Of a stretch of DNA of 64,000 nt, positions 1 to 11,578 are shown piece after piece. Both the position numbers and the translations under genes were made by a program. The stretch is from Buddleja alternifolia (Eukaryota > Streptophyta > Magnoliopsida > Lamiales > Scrophulariaceae), in assembly GCA_019426215.1 (NCBI GenBank), contig CM033404.1:62001-126000 (forward strand), given 5' to 3'. Below the pieces are notes generated by a model. It had not been told where the DNA came from. It was given only the letters and a program-made list of their open reading frames with translations, and did not search any database. The stretch's first letter is position 1. The number at the start of each line of letters is the position of its first letter.

Positions 1-1
1 T

Positions 2-1723
2 GGTCCCCTTGAAGGATTTGAAATTTTCAAGTTGAGCAACCATGACAATAGTCTTGCCAGTCCAAATCCATTGCCTCCAATACCAGATTCACCTGCATTC
101 CACGCCCCTATCCAGAAAAAATTGCTCTCTCTTCTTGGTCACAGAAATGCAATTGCAACTTTAGTCACTGCCTTTATTTGTCTGGTCAACATCATTGTTC
201 ATATGCTGCAACAACATTGGGAAGCTAATTCTACTGAGGAAGAAAACAAGCCATCAACCTCCAGGTCCGAACGACTTTGTCGTCGGTTTTCACTATCTCA
301 GATCCAATCAGCCACCGAAATCTTCAATGATGCATTTGTGATTGGAAAGGGTGGATTTGGTAAAGTCTACAAAGGGTTCATTGATAATGCAGATGGGCAA
401 CAGCAGATTGTGGCCATAAAGAGGTTAAAACCAAACTCCAAGCAAGGAAAGCGTGAGTTTTGGACAGAGATTGAAATGCTTTCTGAGCTCCGACATGTTA
501 ATCTAGTCTCCCTGATTGGCTACTGCAATGAACAGCGGGAAATGATTCTTGTTTATGACTACATGTGCTCGGGAACACTGGCTGATCATCTCTACAAACT
601 TGCTAGGAAAAACAATAATTGTTCTTCTCTCTCTTGGAAGCAACGCCTTCAGATCTGCATTGGAGCTGGTCGAGGACTAGACTATCTTCACACAGGCCAT
701 GGGGTCGTACATCGTGATGTAAAGGCTTCAAACATTCTGTTGGATGAAAATTTTGTGGCTAAGGTTTCAGATTTTGGCCTGGCCAAAACTGAAAATGGTG
801 ATAGCACAAATCTGAAAGGCACATTTGGATATTTTGACCCAGATTATTTTAGAACTCGTAAATTAACAACTAAAAGTGACACTTATTCTTTTGGTGTGGT
901 GTTGCTGGAAGTATTGTGTGGGAGACCAGCAGTGGATCCATTTGTGGAAGAGGATAAGCGCAGTCTAACCATGTGGGCTCGGGAAAACATCAGTAAGGGA
1001 GGAGACGTTGATCAGATTGTAGCTCCAAGTCTGAGGGGCGAAATCTTACCAGATAGCCTCATGGCATTTATAGGGGTAGCTGAAAAATGTTTGCATGATG
1101 AACCAAAGAAACGGCCAACTATAGCACATGTCATAATAAACCTTGAGTTTGCACTTGAGCAGCAGGAGAATGCATTATCTTTGGTACCATATGATAAAAC
1201 AAGTATTGCTGATTTCTTTCCGTTTACTGATAAAACTCAGCAGCAGGACAACACAAAATCAATGACACCAAATGAAATAACAAGTAGGGCTGATGTTCTG
1301 CCATGTACATATAATATTCAGGAGGAGAATTCAAAATCTTTGTCACCTAATGAGATAACAAGTGTTGCTAATGTCTTGCCATTTACTGATAGAACTATCT
1401 TCTCAAGCATGAGGCAACTAAACACGGTCTCCTCTAATGTGCAAAGTGTTACTTGTGCCCTGAAAGAACAACAAACTAACAGCAAAATGGTTAATTCTGA
1501 GCCTCCATATAGGAAAAAAGAAGGGAGGAAAATGTTGCATAAGTTATCACGACTTTGGCCATGGGATGCAGTTTGGAGCAGTAAAAAACCATCCAAGAAA
1601 AAGAATTTCCCTGGGTTTTCAATATCAGGTACTGATCCAGCTACAACAAATTTGAGAGTCATCTGTGTTCATGTGTTGCTAAAAATTAACACACATTTGT
1701 TACCTGGTGCCTTTTCATATTAG
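2..1723 (+). CDS. CrRLK1L (FERONIA-type) receptor-like kinase, 5' partial
   Basis: The frame is open from base 2, so the gene enters from the left. The first residues (EIFKLS...NPLPP) match the end of a malectin-like ectodomain as seen in CrRLK1L receptors. A hydrophobic segment (nt 150-210) is the likely membrane span, followed by a complete Ser/Thr kinase: glycine loop GKGGFGKVYKG (about nt 344), VAIK lysine, HRDVKASN catalytic loop (about nt 708), DFGLAK and a GTFGYFDPDY activation segment. All catalytic residues are present, so an active RD kinase is expected at the plasma membrane. The tail (nt 1190-1410) holds two to three degenerate repeats of about 26 residues ending in TPNEIT or SPNEIT. 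The last 30 or so codons after a good donor at 1628/1629 (CAG|GTACTG) look non-conserved and may be intron read-through; the stop at 1723 may not be the true end. The ligand-binding part is outside the window. Confidence 0.85.
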   Translation, partial: GPLEGFEIFKLSNHDNSLASPNPLPPIPDSPAFHAPIQKKLLSLLGHRNAIATLVTAFICLVNIIVHMLQQHWEANSTEEENKPSTSRSERLCRRFSLSQIQSATEIFNDAFVIGKGGFGKVYKGFIDNADGQQQIVAIKRLKPNSKQGKREFWTEIEMLSELRHVNLVSLIGYCNEQREMILVYDYMCSGTLADHLYKLARKNNNCSSLSWKQRLQICIGAGRGLDYLHTGHGVVHRDVKASNILLDENFVAKVSDFGLAKTENGDSTNLKGTFGYFDPDYFRTRKLTTKSDTYSFGVVLLEVLCGRPAVDPFVEEDKRSLTMWARENISKGGDVDQIVAPSLRGEILPDSLMAFIGVAEKCLHDEPKKRPTIAHVIINLEFALEQQENALSLVPYDKTSIADFFPFTDKTQQQDNTKSMTPNEITSRADVLPCTYNIQEENSKSLSPNEITSVANVLPFTDRTIFSSMRQLNTVSSNVQSVTCALKEQQTNSKMVNSEPPYRKKEGRKMLHKLSRLWPWDAVWSSKKPSKKKNFPGFSISGTDPATTNLRVICVHVLLKINTHLLPGAFSY

Positions 1724-2323
1724 TCTGACTTGTATCAGAACTAAGCAATTAGATATTGAGCACTACACCTGCAAACTAGACACCTCACAGTGCTGGAGCC
1801 TTGATATGGGATTGGTACGAAGTTATTATGCCACTAGGCAAACAACAAACTCAGAGTAGACATGATTAAACAGGACTACTAAGCATGCCTGATAAACCTT
1901 TCCAAATCAGGGCTGTGACATGAAATATGTTGATGTCGTTATCATCTTACTTATTATCCTTTTGTTTGTTACGGTGCATCTTCCCTTTTATGTATGAGTT
2001 ACCCCTCAAGTTCTTGTTAGGCAAGCCATAAAAATTGGTTGATGGTCATCATATGGTTATATGCTTCTACTTGATGGTGATAAGTAGTGTTATTACATAA
2101 GATAGAGCTGAAAATAGTGCAGAACTTATCACTTCTAATTTCAATCTTATGGTGCTTTACTGAAATATTAAGGTGCACCAATATCACTTAGTATTTTCTC
2201 TAAGTTATAGTAGTAATAAATTAAAGGAAGAATATGAATGATTGCAACTGATCACTGATACAACTTGATTAAAAACAACTTTTTGTATCATAGTCTTGAT
2301 GTTCGTGAGCGTATATTTTGCAG

Positions 2324-4225
2324 CACCCATAGCACATAGGAACAGCAACAAGATGTTTCCAAGAGGCAGAACTGTTTCTGGGATATTAAAATCCTCTGCA
2401 GCAGGTGGAAGCAATGAGTTGACCGTGACCCCCAATTTAAGGATTTTCTCCTTTTCGGAACTGAAGGCTGCCACTAGAAATTTCAGAAATGATACAGTTT
2501 TAGGAGAAGGTGGATTTGGGAGAGTTTACAAAGGGTGGCTCGACGACAAATCCACCACCAAATTTGGAAGTAGATCCGCCATTGCTGTTAAGAAATTAAA
2601 TCTTGAGGGCCTTCAGGGGTTTAAAGAGTGGCAGGTGAATTTGACTACTTTGTGATAGAGTTTTGGAGTTACTATTGCCATATTTATCCCTTCTTATTTC
2701 CCAGTTAATAGGTCACATCACTTGCTTTCTTTTGGTAAGCATTCTTGTACAGAGCTATATAATAACTCCAATAATATTTAGCAAAAGCAACATCGGAATG
2801 AGTAGTGGATATGACATAGCCTTAAGCCCAATATAGGCATGTTGTCTTAGAAGAATGAGCATCTTGTCCTGTGGCAAACAGGAACATTATAACCTGTTTG
2901 TAGGATTCTATATATCCTTTTACACCAATAACTTGTTTATAAATGAGATTCAATACCTTATCAAACTACTACTTATTGTTGTTTCCTACACATTGTGTTT
3001 CATATCAGAAATCAACTTTACTCAATGCTACTAATTAAATGTGCAGTCTGAGGTAAAATTTCTTGGAAGGCTTTCTCATCCTAATCTGGTAAAGCTATTA
3101 GGCTACTGTTCGGATGATAACGAGATGCTGCTTGTCTATGAATTCATGCAAAAAGGCAGCTTAGAGAACCATCTTTTCCCAAGTAAGGGAGTGATTGTTT
3201 TACTAAGATTTGCACACAGATGCAGTTAAAGAGGTAGCTAGATATTTAACTTTCTCTGATTTGCTTGCATAGGAACTTCTGCTGGTCAGCCACTTGAATG
3301 GGATTTTAGGGTTAAGATAATAATTGGAGCAGCTCATGGCCTTGCATTCTTGCATGCAACAGAAAGAAAAGTTATCTATAGAGACTTTAAGGCCTCAAAC
3401 ATATTGCTTGATGAGGTATATGGTCTAATCTTATTCGTTACTTGATCAGATTAGACTCAGACTCCGACTGCTATATTCTGCCTATATCTTTTCTCTACTA
3501 TCTCCACTATATTTTCACACAGGATCTGGTGCCGATAAAGTTTTTTTCTCTTGTTGAGATAAATGATAATGATTAAAGCTAGAAAAGGTATTCTTATTTA
3601 TTCATTGACATTGGTATCAATTCTGATTTCTCAGTCATACAATCCTAAGCTCTCAGACTTTGGTCTGGCAAAGTTGGGCCCGACGGCTGCTTACACCCAT
3701 GTATCGACACAGGTGATTGGGACATACGGTTATGCTGCTCCTGAGTACATCGCAACAGGTAAGATTGTAACACTTTTAAACTTTTGAGACTGAAAGGATA
3801 ATATATAACCAGAAAACATTGGTCATATTTCTGACGATGGGTATGTACCAGGGCACTTAAATGCGAAGAGTGATGTATATGGTTTTGGTGTCGTGTTACT
3901 GGAAATGTTGACGGGGTTACAAGCAATTGACGAAAACCGTCCACCTCGAGAACATAATCTGGTTGATTGGATGAAGACAGATGTAGGTAAGAAGAGTAAG
4001 ACATTAAAGATGGTAATGGATCCGCGTTTGGAAGGAAGATACCCCATCACATGTGCATCACAAATGGCTAAGCTTGCTCTAAATTGTGTTGAAAATGAGC
4101 CAAGAAACAGACCATCAATGCAACAAGTTGTTGAGACACTGGAAAAAATAGATGGGAGCGTTGAGAAACTTAGTAGACAGCCTAGAGTAGTACGCTTTAT
4201 TAGCAGTCCGACTGTTAACACTTAA
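2324..4225 (+). CDS. RLCK-VII kinase, PIX13-like, last exon altered by an LTR insertion
   Basis: Exons by eye: 2324-2634, 3047-3182, 3273-3415, 3635-3758, 3852-4225. They join in frame to a complete kinase: [16 protein letters not shown] lead-in, [35 protein letters not shown] (the RLCK-VII form of HRD), [18 protein letters not shown] and a C-lobe ending VRFISSPT. It most resembles Arabidopsis PIX13 (At2g17220), a cytoplasmic kinase acting below immune receptors. Family members normally start with a myristoylation site (MGxC) in a separate first exon; none is visible between 1724 and 2323. The first exon here begins at an acceptor (TTTTGCAG) and needs one base from an upstream exon. The nearest in-frame ATG is 2353. 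The last four codons and the stop come from the LTR inserted at 4213; the uninterrupted site would have ended a few residues further on, at a TAG about 14 bp past the far LTR. Confidence 0.82.
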
Positions 4226-4627
4226 TTCACAAATAACAAACACAAACTCAAGAACGAATTCTTGCCCAAGCTTAAAGCCGAATTTCTTAAGTATTTCTTG
4301 ATAATCCAAGAGAACTAATACAATGTATATATACTTGTTAGAAGCCACAACCCACTCACAAACACTCAGCACTCCCAAACCACTACTAAGCACTCATAAC
4401 CCACTATTAAACACTCACAACCCACTAATAAGCACTCACAAACACTCAGCACTCACAAACCACTTATTAAGCACTTACAACCCACTATTGAGCACTCACA
4501 AACCACTACACCACAAATGACTAATGAAGTAATAAATGACTAATTAATTACACCAAATCAGCTGGTGAATTTCTTCTTGCGCCTGGAGTAGACTCGAATC
4601 GGAGCTACATCATTTTGCTTCGTAACA
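4213..4627 (-). repeat. 3' LTR of the young gypsy element
   Basis: 415 bp, TG...CA. It contains a cluster of short CACTCACAAACCACTA-like repeats (about 4350-4515) and the stop codon of the pol frame (4558), so the last 20 or so residues of the polyprotein lie inside the LTR. Confidence 0.95.
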
Positions 4628-7600
4628 ATGCCTTCCCCTTCAAATTCAGCCTTGTCCGCAAGGCTGATTTTCGGAAACTGCTGTACCAATTCATCGGTAT
4701 CCATCCAAGTAGCATCATCTCGTGATTGGCCTACCCACTTGACCAAGGCTTGATGAATGTGATTTGGTCCTTGCTGCACAGTGCGCCATTCTAGTACCTC
4801 TTCAGGTTCAAATACATTAGTGCCCGAGATTTCCAAACTAGGCGGTAACTCCCCTTCGATTGGATGATTCCCCACCACACGTTTTAACTGGGAAACATGA
4901 AAAACCGGGTGTATGCGACTATTATCCGGTAGCTTTAGTCGATACGCGGTGGCCCCAATACGTGCTAAGATCTCGAATGGGCCATAAAATTTCGCAGCCA
5001 ATTTATTGTGACCAATTCGTGCCATTGATGTTTGTCGATGTGGTCTAACTTTCAAGAAAACACAATCGCCCACCTTAAACTCAACCGCCCGTCGTCGTTT
5101 ATTAGCATAGTGTGCCATCTTCTGTTGTGCTCGTAATAAATTATATTTTAATTGCCGCAATACCTCATCTCGGCCTCCCAAAACTGCTGCGACAGCAGCC
5201 ACCTTGCACTCACCAGGTAAGAATCGAAGAAGAGCCGGTGGTGCACGTCCATAAACTATTTCGAATGGAGTCATTTTTGTCGAGTTCTGAAAAGCAGAGT
5301 TATACGAAAATTCGGCCCACGGTAACCATCCAACCCATTTTCGGGGCTGTTCCGAAGAGAAACACCGCAAGTATGTCTCTAAAACTCGGTTAAGTACTTC
5401 CGTTTGCCCATCCGTTTCGGGATGATATGCCGAGCTAAATTTCAGTTTTGTCCCTTGTAATGTAAACAACTCCCGCCAAAATGAGCTAATGAACACCGGG
5501 TCACGATCACTAACAATAGAACGAGGCACCCCATGTAAACGAACAATCTCGCGAACGAAGATTTCAGCCACCGTTCTAGCCGTGATTGGACTTTTAAGGG
5601 CAATGAAGTGACCATATTTCGAAAGACGATCGACCACCACCATAACACACGTAAAACCCTGCGATTTAGGCAAACAAGTTATAAAATCCATAGAAATGTC
5701 TTCCCAAATTACCTCAGGTATTGGTAATGGTTGTAATAATCCCGCCGGCGACGTTGCCTCATACTTTGATTTTTGGCAGACAATACAATTGGCCACATAA
5801 TCTTGCACTTGTTTGAACATGCCTCTCCAATATACACTTGAGGCCAACCTACGGTACGTGCGAAAGGCCCCGGCATGTCCTCCCGTAGGTGTATCATGAA
5901 ACTCATATAATAACTTTGGAATCCAACTTGATTTTTCCGCCAAAACCAACCTGCCTTTGAAGTACAATCGCCCTTGTTCCAGATGGAAACCCGGTTTACT
6001 AGTCACGTCCTTACTTAGCTCTTCCATTATGCCATGGATAAATGGATCCGCCTGTTGTTCCGCGGAAATTTCAGTGATTTCGGGCCAAATCGGCCCACTA
6101 ACAACCCGTAATTCCGAGTCTTCCTCCCTCCGGGACAATGCATCGGCTGCCTTATTTGAGATTCCCGTCCGATATTCGATCTCGAAATCATACCCCAATA
6201 GTTTTGCGACCCACACTTGTTGCGATGGAGTGATAATGCGTTGGTTTAAGAGGTGTCTTAAACTGCTATGATCTGTTCGAACTGTAAAGTGACGACCCAC
6301 TAAATAAGGTCGCCACTGCTCCACCGCTAACACTAATCCCATAAGTTCCCTCTCATATGCTGACTTGGAGAGGGTTCGATCGGCCAAGGCTTTGCTAAAG
6401 TAAGCTATGGGTCGCTTCTCTTGCATAAGCACTGCCCCAATCCCCGAGCCCGATGCATCACACTCAATTGTAAATTTCTTCGTAAAGTCGGGCATTGCTA
6501 ACACGGGAGCACTTGTTAAAGCTAATTTCAACTGCTCAAAAGCTGACCCTGCTTCCTTCGGCCACTCAAACCGAGTGGGAGCTTCTTTTTTTAGTAATTG
6601 TGTCAAAGGTCGCGCAATGATCCCATAGTTCCTCACGAATCGCCGGTAGTATCCTGTCAAACCCAAAAAACCTCGAACATTTCTCACCGAACGGGGCACT
6701 GGCCAATCAATGACAGCGCTGATTTTGACAGGATCCATTGCCACGCCAGTGGCTGAAATAATATGGCCGAGGTACTCGACTTGTGTGCACCCAAACGAAC
6801 ATTTTTTTCGGTTAGCCTTAAATTGATTTTCCCGTAAAATGTTGAGAACTAGTTCAAGTTGCTCCTTATGAGCCCCCTCGGTCCTACTATAAACCAATAT
6901 ATCGTCGAAGAAAACCAGAACAAACTTTCGCAGAAATGGACGAAAGAGATCATTCATGGTTGCCTGGAATGTGGCCGGCGCGTTAGTCAACCCGAATGGC
7001 ATAACCAAGAACTCGTAATGGCCACTGTGAGTTCTGAAAGCCGTCTTTGGCACATCTCGGGCCATCACCCGAATTTGGTGATAACCCGAACGTAAGTCAA
7101 TCTTAGAGAAAATAGTCGCTCCGGCTAATTCATCGAGCATCTCTTGTATTATTGGAATTGGATATTTATCTGGTACGGTAACTTTATTCAATTCGCGATA
7201 ATCCACACAAAATCTCCAGCTCCCGTCTTTCTTCTTTACTAACAAAACCGGGCTCGAAAAAGGACTCGAACTCGGTTGTATCACCCTGGCTAATAGCATG
7301 TCCGACACTAAACGTTCGATCTCATCTTTTTGAGCGTGACCGTATCGGTATGGTCTCACCGATACCGGGCCCGCCGCCACGTGTAGCTCAATCCTGTGAT
7401 CAGTGGCACGCCACGGAGGTAGGTCTTTTGGTTCCCCAAACACATCATCATATCGCCCCACTATCTCCTCAACCCCAGCCCCCACAAACTCTCCCTTTAT
7501 ACTCTCGGTTGTACCTTCTCCGTCATCACCTTTCATAATAATAGCCCAACATTCTGACTCATGCATTTTCATTAATGATTTGAGACTAACTTGACCACGA

Positions 7601-7632
7601 CATAAGGCCGGATCGCCCTTAAGCTGTACTTG
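4558..7632 (-). CDS. Pol of the young gypsy element: RT, RNase H, integrase, chromodomain
   Basis: The frame is open from the frame break (about 7632) to 4558; the first ATG is at 7572. In order: the linker [11 protein letters not shown], reverse transcriptase with the FFDDILVYS active site, RNase H ([13 protein letters not shown]), the integrase HHCC zinc finger ([12 protein letters not shown]), an integrase core with its D, D and E residues ([24 protein letters not shown]), the [10 protein letters not shown] module, and a chromodomain-like end ([15 protein letters not shown]) that in this group helps choose chromatin targets. About 1020 residues, with no internal stop. The last residues are encoded within the LTR. 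Confidence 0.93.
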   Translation of the reverse strand, partial: QVQLKGDPALCRGQVSLKSLMKMHESECWAIIMKGDDGEGTTESIKGEFVGAGVEEIVGRYDDVFGEPKDLPPWRATDHRIELHVAAGPVSVRPYRYGHAQKDEIERLVSDMLLARVIQPSSSPFSSPVLLVKKKDGSWRFCVDYRELNKVTVPDKYPIPIIQEMLDELAGATIFSKIDLRSGYHQIRVMARDVPKTAFRTHSGHYEFLVMPFGLTNAPATFQATMNDLFRPFLRKFVLVFFDDILVYSRTEGAHKEQLELVLNILRENQFKANRKKCSFGCTQVEYLGHIISATGVAMDPVKISAVIDWPVPRSVRNVRGFLGLTGYYRRFVRNYGIIARPLTQLLKKEAPTRFEWPKEAGSAFEQLKLALTSAPVLAMPDFTKKFTIECDASGSGIGAVLMQEKRPIAYFSKALADRTLSKSAYERELMGLVLAVEQWRPYLVGRHFTVRTDHSSLRHLLNQRIITPSQQVWVAKLLGYDFEIEYRTGISNKAADALSRREEDSELRVVSGPIWPEITEISAEQQADPFIHGIMEELSKDVTSKPGFHLEQGRLYFKGRLVLAEKSSWIPKLLYEFHDTPTGGHAGAFRTYRRLASSVYWRGMFKQVQDYVANCIVCQKSKYEATSPAGLLQPLPIPEVIWEDISMDFITCLPKSQGFTCVMVVVDRLSKYGHFIALKSPITARTVAEIFVREIVRLHGVPRSIVSDRDPVFISSFWRELFTLQGTKLKFSSAYHPETDGQTEVLNRVLETYLRCFSSEQPRKWVGWLPWAEFSYNSAFQNSTKMTPFEIVYGRAPPALLRFLPGECKVAAVAAVLGGRDEVLRQLKYNLLRAQQKMAHYANKRRRAVEFKVGDCVFLKVRPHRQTSMARIGHNKLAAKFYGPFEILARIGATAYRLKLPDNSRIHPVFHVSQLKRVVGNHPIEGELPPSLEISGTNVFEPEEVLEWRTVQQGPNHIHQALVKWVGQSRDDATWMDTDELVQQFPKISLADKAEFEGEGIVTKQNDVAPIRVYSRRKKKFTS

Positions 7633-9151
7633 GCCCCCCCCCGTGTTGGAAAGTCACGATCAAGTCCTGCCAATCGAGGTGGACTCCTCCTTTGAGTGTT
7701 TCGAGCCATGCTACTCCAAGAATTACATCTATTCCGCCAAGAGGAAAAACGTAACAGTCAGCTTTGACGGTGCAGGTATCAAATTGAATGGCCACGGCTC
7801 GACAAAGGCCCTCGGATTCTTGCCGTTGCCCGTCGCCCAATTGAACGCCAAATCTGCCCGTGGCTAGTGGGGTCCAACCGAGTGCCTCCACCAAGGTGTT
7901 TGACAAAAAGTTGTGGCTGGCACCGCTGTCAATGAGCACGGCCACAGCTCGCCCTCCTACATGTGCTCGTAGTCGTAAGGTGCGCGGGCTAGAGAATCCT
8001 GCTAACGTGTACAAGGGTAGGGACGCTGTCTCGGTGACCTCCCCTTCTGACGAAATAAACGGCTCTTCAATCTCCGTCTCCAAATTTTCGATCAGCTCCG
8101 TGTCTAAGGAGTCCCCGTCTTCCACCAATAATGCACGTAATTGCTTGTTCGGGCACTCGTGTAGAGGATGGTATGGCTGTTTGCAACGGAAACACAACCC
8201 TTTGGCACGCAAATCCAATAATTCTTGCTGAGTTAATCTTCGAATTGGAGTGCGTGCAGTGGATTGGCCCGAGCCGGTGGATCGAGTTGGGCCACTTCTG
8301 TCAGGTGGTCGAGCAGTAGCCCCCGGAAGTGTCGAGAAAGAGCTGGCTGCACTTGTCGTGGTTGGCTTGCTAAAATTAACCGAGCGTGTGGGTGTAGACG
8401 AGAAGGAGCGAAACTGTCTCCCACCCGTTGAAATAGTGAGATCATCTTCGATGTCGCGGGCTAATTCCATGGCCGTCTCCAAATCGACGGGGCGCAACCA
8501 TCGTAATTTGCTGCGAATGTCATACACCAAACCGTGCATGAAATAACCCATGTAATGGTCGTCGCTCAAACCCGGAACTTGATTTGCCAGTTGAACGAAT
8601 AAGTTCACATAATCCTCCACCGATCCCGTTTGTCGTACATCCGACAACCGCTCAAATGGACTCCCCTTGTAACGATTATCAAACTTCACCATAAATGCTT
8701 GTGAAAATTCGGTCCATCCCATATTGGGTTTACGTTGACGAATCCACGTAAACCAGTGCAAGGCTCCTCCCTCCATAGCCACCATGGCCGCCGGCACCTT
8801 CTGCTCCGGGGAAGTTTGCTGGATTTCAAACTGTTGGTTAACGCGAGCCAGCCAACCGAGTGGATCAGAGCCTTCAAAAGTAGGTAGTAGGATTGACGGA
8901 GGTGGCACGGAAACAGCTGCCACCGTCGCTGTAGCTGGACTTTCGGCAACGTGAGGGCTCTCTGGCACGGTAGATACAGCTGGTTGTGGTGCAGCGGGTA
9001 GCGTGGCTTGAACCACCGTTGTCAGATTGGTGATTGCAGCCGTCAATTCAGCCAATTGTTGCTTCATCATAACTTGATCGCCCAACACTTCATTCATGGT
9101 CCCCTCCAACTTGTCCATTCGCTGATCCGAGGATGAACGAGTATTCGTCAT
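7619..9151 (-). CDS. Gag-protease of the young gypsy element
   Basis: The start at 9151 is the first ATG after the primer site ([10 protein letters not shown]); the frame runs open through the LTR upstream of it, but that part is not expected to be translated. Visible parts in order: a short coiled region, a retrotransposon gag domain ([20 protein letters not shown]), a CCHC zinc knuckle ([14 protein letters not shown]) that would bind element RNA, and an aspartic protease core ([12 protein letters not shown]). The frame stops at 7619, just after a run of nine C on the plus strand (7634-7642), while pol continues in another frame. The relative at 32061-33641 has gag, protease and pol in one frame, so a one-base length change in the run is the likely cause. 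Confidence 0.9.
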   Translation of the reverse strand: MTNTRSSSDQRMDKLEGTMNEVLGDQVMMKQQLAELTAAITNLTTVVQATLPAAPQPAVSTVPESPHVAESPATATVAAVSVPPPSILLPTFEGSDPLGWLARVNQQFEIQQTSPEQKVPAAMVAMEGGALHWFTWIRQRKPNMGWTEFSQAFMVKFDNRYKGSPFERLSDVRQTGSVEDYVNLFVQLANQVPGLSDDHYMGYFMHGLVYDIRSKLRWLRPVDLETAMELARDIEDDLTISTGGRQFRSFSSTPTRSVNFSKPTTTSAASSFSTLPGATARPPDRSGPTRSTGSGQSTARTPIRRLTQQELLDLRAKGLCFRCKQPYHPLHECPNKQLRALLVEDGDSLDTELIENLETEIEEPFISSEGEVTETASLPLYTLAGFSSPRTLRLRAHVGGRAVAVLIDSGASHNFLSNTLVEALGWTPLATGRFGVQLGDGQRQESEGLCRAVAIQFDTCTVKADCYVFPLGGIDVILGVAWLETLKGGVHLDWQDLIVTFQHGGGPSTA

Positions 9152-9168
9152 TATTCGCAGGGAAAAAG

Positions 9169-9186
9169 ATCCGGCAGGTCGGACCA
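9169..9186 (-). other. Primer binding site, tRNA-Tyr type
   Basis: The plus strand reads ATCCGGCAGGTCGGACCA, 3 bp inside the 5' LTR. This equals the 3' end of plant tRNA-Tyr(GUA) plus CCA as I remember it, 18 of 18. Most plant Ty3 and Ty1 elements use tRNA-iMet. The same site recurs at 34031-34048. Confidence 0.8.
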
Positions 9187-9189
9187 AAT

Positions 9190-9604
9190 TGTTAACACTT
9201 AATTCACAAATAACAAACACAAACTCAAGAACGAATTCTTGCCCAAGCTTAAAGCCGAATTTCTTAAGTATTTCTTGATAATCCAAGAGAACTAATACAA
9301 TGTATATATACTTGTTAGAAGCCACAACCCACTCACAAACACTCAGCACTCCCAAACCACTACTAAGCACTCATAACCCACTATTAAACACTCACAACCC
9401 ACTAATAAGCACTCACAAACACTCAGCACTCACAAACCACTTATTAAGCACTTACAACCCACTATTGAGCACTCACAAACCACTACACCACAAATGACTA
9501 ATGAAGTAATAAATGACTAATTAATTACACCAAATCAGCTGGTGAATTTCTTCTTGCGCCTGGAGTAGACTCGAATCGGAGCTACATCATTTTGCTTCGT
9601 AACA
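9190..9604 (-). repeat. 5' LTR of the young gypsy element
   Basis: 415 bp, identical by eye to 4213-4627. It should contain the promoter of the element on the minus strand. It is followed on the right by the target duplication CCGAC and then the 3' flank of the RLCK gene. Confidence 0.95.
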
Positions 9605-10445
9605 CCGACCCAACAACCTATGTAGTAAATACATAATTATGGAAGGGGTGGGCAATATATTTACTAATTTTATTCTCACTCAATGATCGGAATTTATGTA
9701 GTTTTCAGGAATAAGATCTCAACTTGAGAATTTTGTTTCGCTGAGTGTGGGATCTTCATATTGCTAATGCATAATATGTAGGTTAAGAGACCCCCAAAAA
9801 AAAAAGCCGAATGTAAATAACAATGGTAGCATGAAAGTCAAAACTCCCACAACCAAAGGCAATTGGAATGGCTTGAGAGAATTACACACTGATACGCAAA
9901 CGTCATGGCATGGCAGAGATCCGCACGAAAAGTGAATGCCGCAGCAATGACATTGCATTTTTCAACATGTACAAAAAACATATGAATTGCAATGTCAATC
10001 AATCTATCTATCTATCTATTTCTTTTTTTTTTTCTATTATAAAAGTACGAGTTAGTTTTTTGATATTTTTTATGTACTTAAAATATCCCTATATAATTGA
10101 ATATTTAAATGGCAAAAGAGTCGAAAACAAATAAGGAAAACAAATTTTAATTATCTACAAAACTACACCAATTAAAAGTATAATTACATTAGAACTCTTC
10201 AATAAATAGATAATAATAGAGGTTGAGTTATATAAAAACACTATAATTTAGTCATTAGAAAAAGGAAGAAGGCGTCATAAGCTACGCATTGAAAAAGGTG
10301 AGTTGCAGTGACATGTAGGAAAAAAATTGAGCCCATGAAATTACATGTATTCATTATAATGATACATGATGAAATTTTTTATATTTAATTACAATAAAAA
10401 AAGCCTTCATACTTTATATAGGATTATCATTGTACATATGTCCAT
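9605..10445. other. Old 3' flank of the RLCK gene and AT-rich DNA
   Basis: The stretch starts with the second copy of the CCGAC target duplication and the original last codons and 3' UTR of the RLCK gene. Further on it is AT-rich with a short (TCTA)n tract near 10003 and poly-T. No coding signal seen. Confidence 0.6.
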
Positions 10446-10962
10446 TTTAGGGTAAAATACACTTTGTCTCCTTGAACTATGATGTATGTTACAAATGCTC
10501 CCTAAACTATCAAATGTGATATTTACCCCCTTTATTTATTTGATACACGAATTTTTCTCTTGTATGCAATATGTATTTACATTAAAACTCTTAGCATTAA
10601 TTTTGACTTTCTTTTTTATTTTATTACTTCTCAAATTTTCTCTTGGCCAAAAAGAAATACTTCTCAAATTATATCGGTTCTAAATTTATCAACTTCAAAT
10701 TAATTCAATACCCAATTTTGGTATCATCTTCATAATAAATTAGTCTCAAAGAATACAACTTTCTCATTCTTAATTCAGTCAAAGATGAGAGTTAATTTAA
10801 ACAACTTCACAAACTAATCATATTTATCTATTTTTTCCTCACATAGCTCTTGGATTTGGCATATTTGGTTAATTTGAATTAGGGGGTAATTGTTACATTT
10901 GATAGTTTAGGGGGGCATTTGTTACATGTCTTATAGTTCAGGGGGAGCGTATTTACTCTAAA
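10446..10962. mobile_element. MITE-like element with inverted ends of about 80 bp
   Basis: The left end (TTTAGGGTAAAATACACT) and the reverse complement of the right end (TTTAGAGTAAATACGCTC) pair for about 80 bp, sharing CCTAAACTATCAAATGT. It is 517 bp with no coding capacity. I could not find a clear target duplication, so the superfamily is open. Confidence 0.7.
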
Positions 10963-11578
10963 TTTTATCATTGATGATTATTGTTGTTCACTATAATTCA
11001 TAGATTTCAGTGGGATTTATTTATCTTTCACCTTCTTAATTGTGATCTTAAAAAGATATCCATTACAAATTTCATGAAAAAAGAATTATGGGTCTGTTAT
11101 TAAAGAAAGGAGAAAAAGAAAAGTAAAGCATAAGCAATTTGAAGTTGGAAATATGAAATTAATGAAAACGATCATGCAGTATAAAAGGTTCTTGTCATTG
11201 TTCATAATTTAATTTCCAAGATTAAGTAAATATTGCATTGATTCAAAAAATTAAGTATCATTACAAGAAACATATAGTAGATAATTATCAGTACTTAACA
11301 TGTGGAATTGCTAAGTTTGACCAATATACAATATAGTGCAAGAACATATATAATTTTATGTAACGATATATAGTTGGAAGTGTGTAAATACTAAATTTGT
11401 AAGTATTGAATACACTATGACTCTAAAATGAAATCAGAAGACAATAATTGAATCGAGAGTTACATGAAGGACACTATAATTCATTCATCAAAAGAAACAA
11501 AGGAATCATAAGCCCGGTTTAATTGATGTTGCATTAAGAAATTGATATATTTTGGTGGAATGTATTTATCATTCACCG

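Larger units (their letters stand above)
4213..9604 (-). mobile_element. Young Ty3/gypsy chromovirus (Reina-like), complete
   Basis: The element has two 415-bp LTRs starting TGTTAACACT and ending CGTAACA, flanked by a perfect 5-bp duplication CCGAC (4208-4212 and 9605-9609). It reads on the minus strand: LTR, primer site, gag-protease, RT-RNase H-integrase-chromodomain, polypurine tract (minus-strand reading of 4628-4642, GAAGGGGAAGGCAT), LTR. The LTRs appear identical by eye, so insertion is recent. Order RT-RH-INT places it in Ty3/gypsy. The small size (5392 bp), short LTRs and C-terminal chromodomain-like segment suggest a chromovirus, probably Reina; the clade is inferred. It is intact except for one frame break in a run of nine G. 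Confidence 0.95.

Noticed and set aside
8233..8546. Plus- and other-frame open frames across the gag region
   Set aside because: They mirror the true minus-strand gag-protease frame and carry no motifs.
9300..9497. 65-residue open frame, also present at 4323-4520
   Set aside because: It lies in short repeats of the LTR and is identical in both LTRs only because they are copies.
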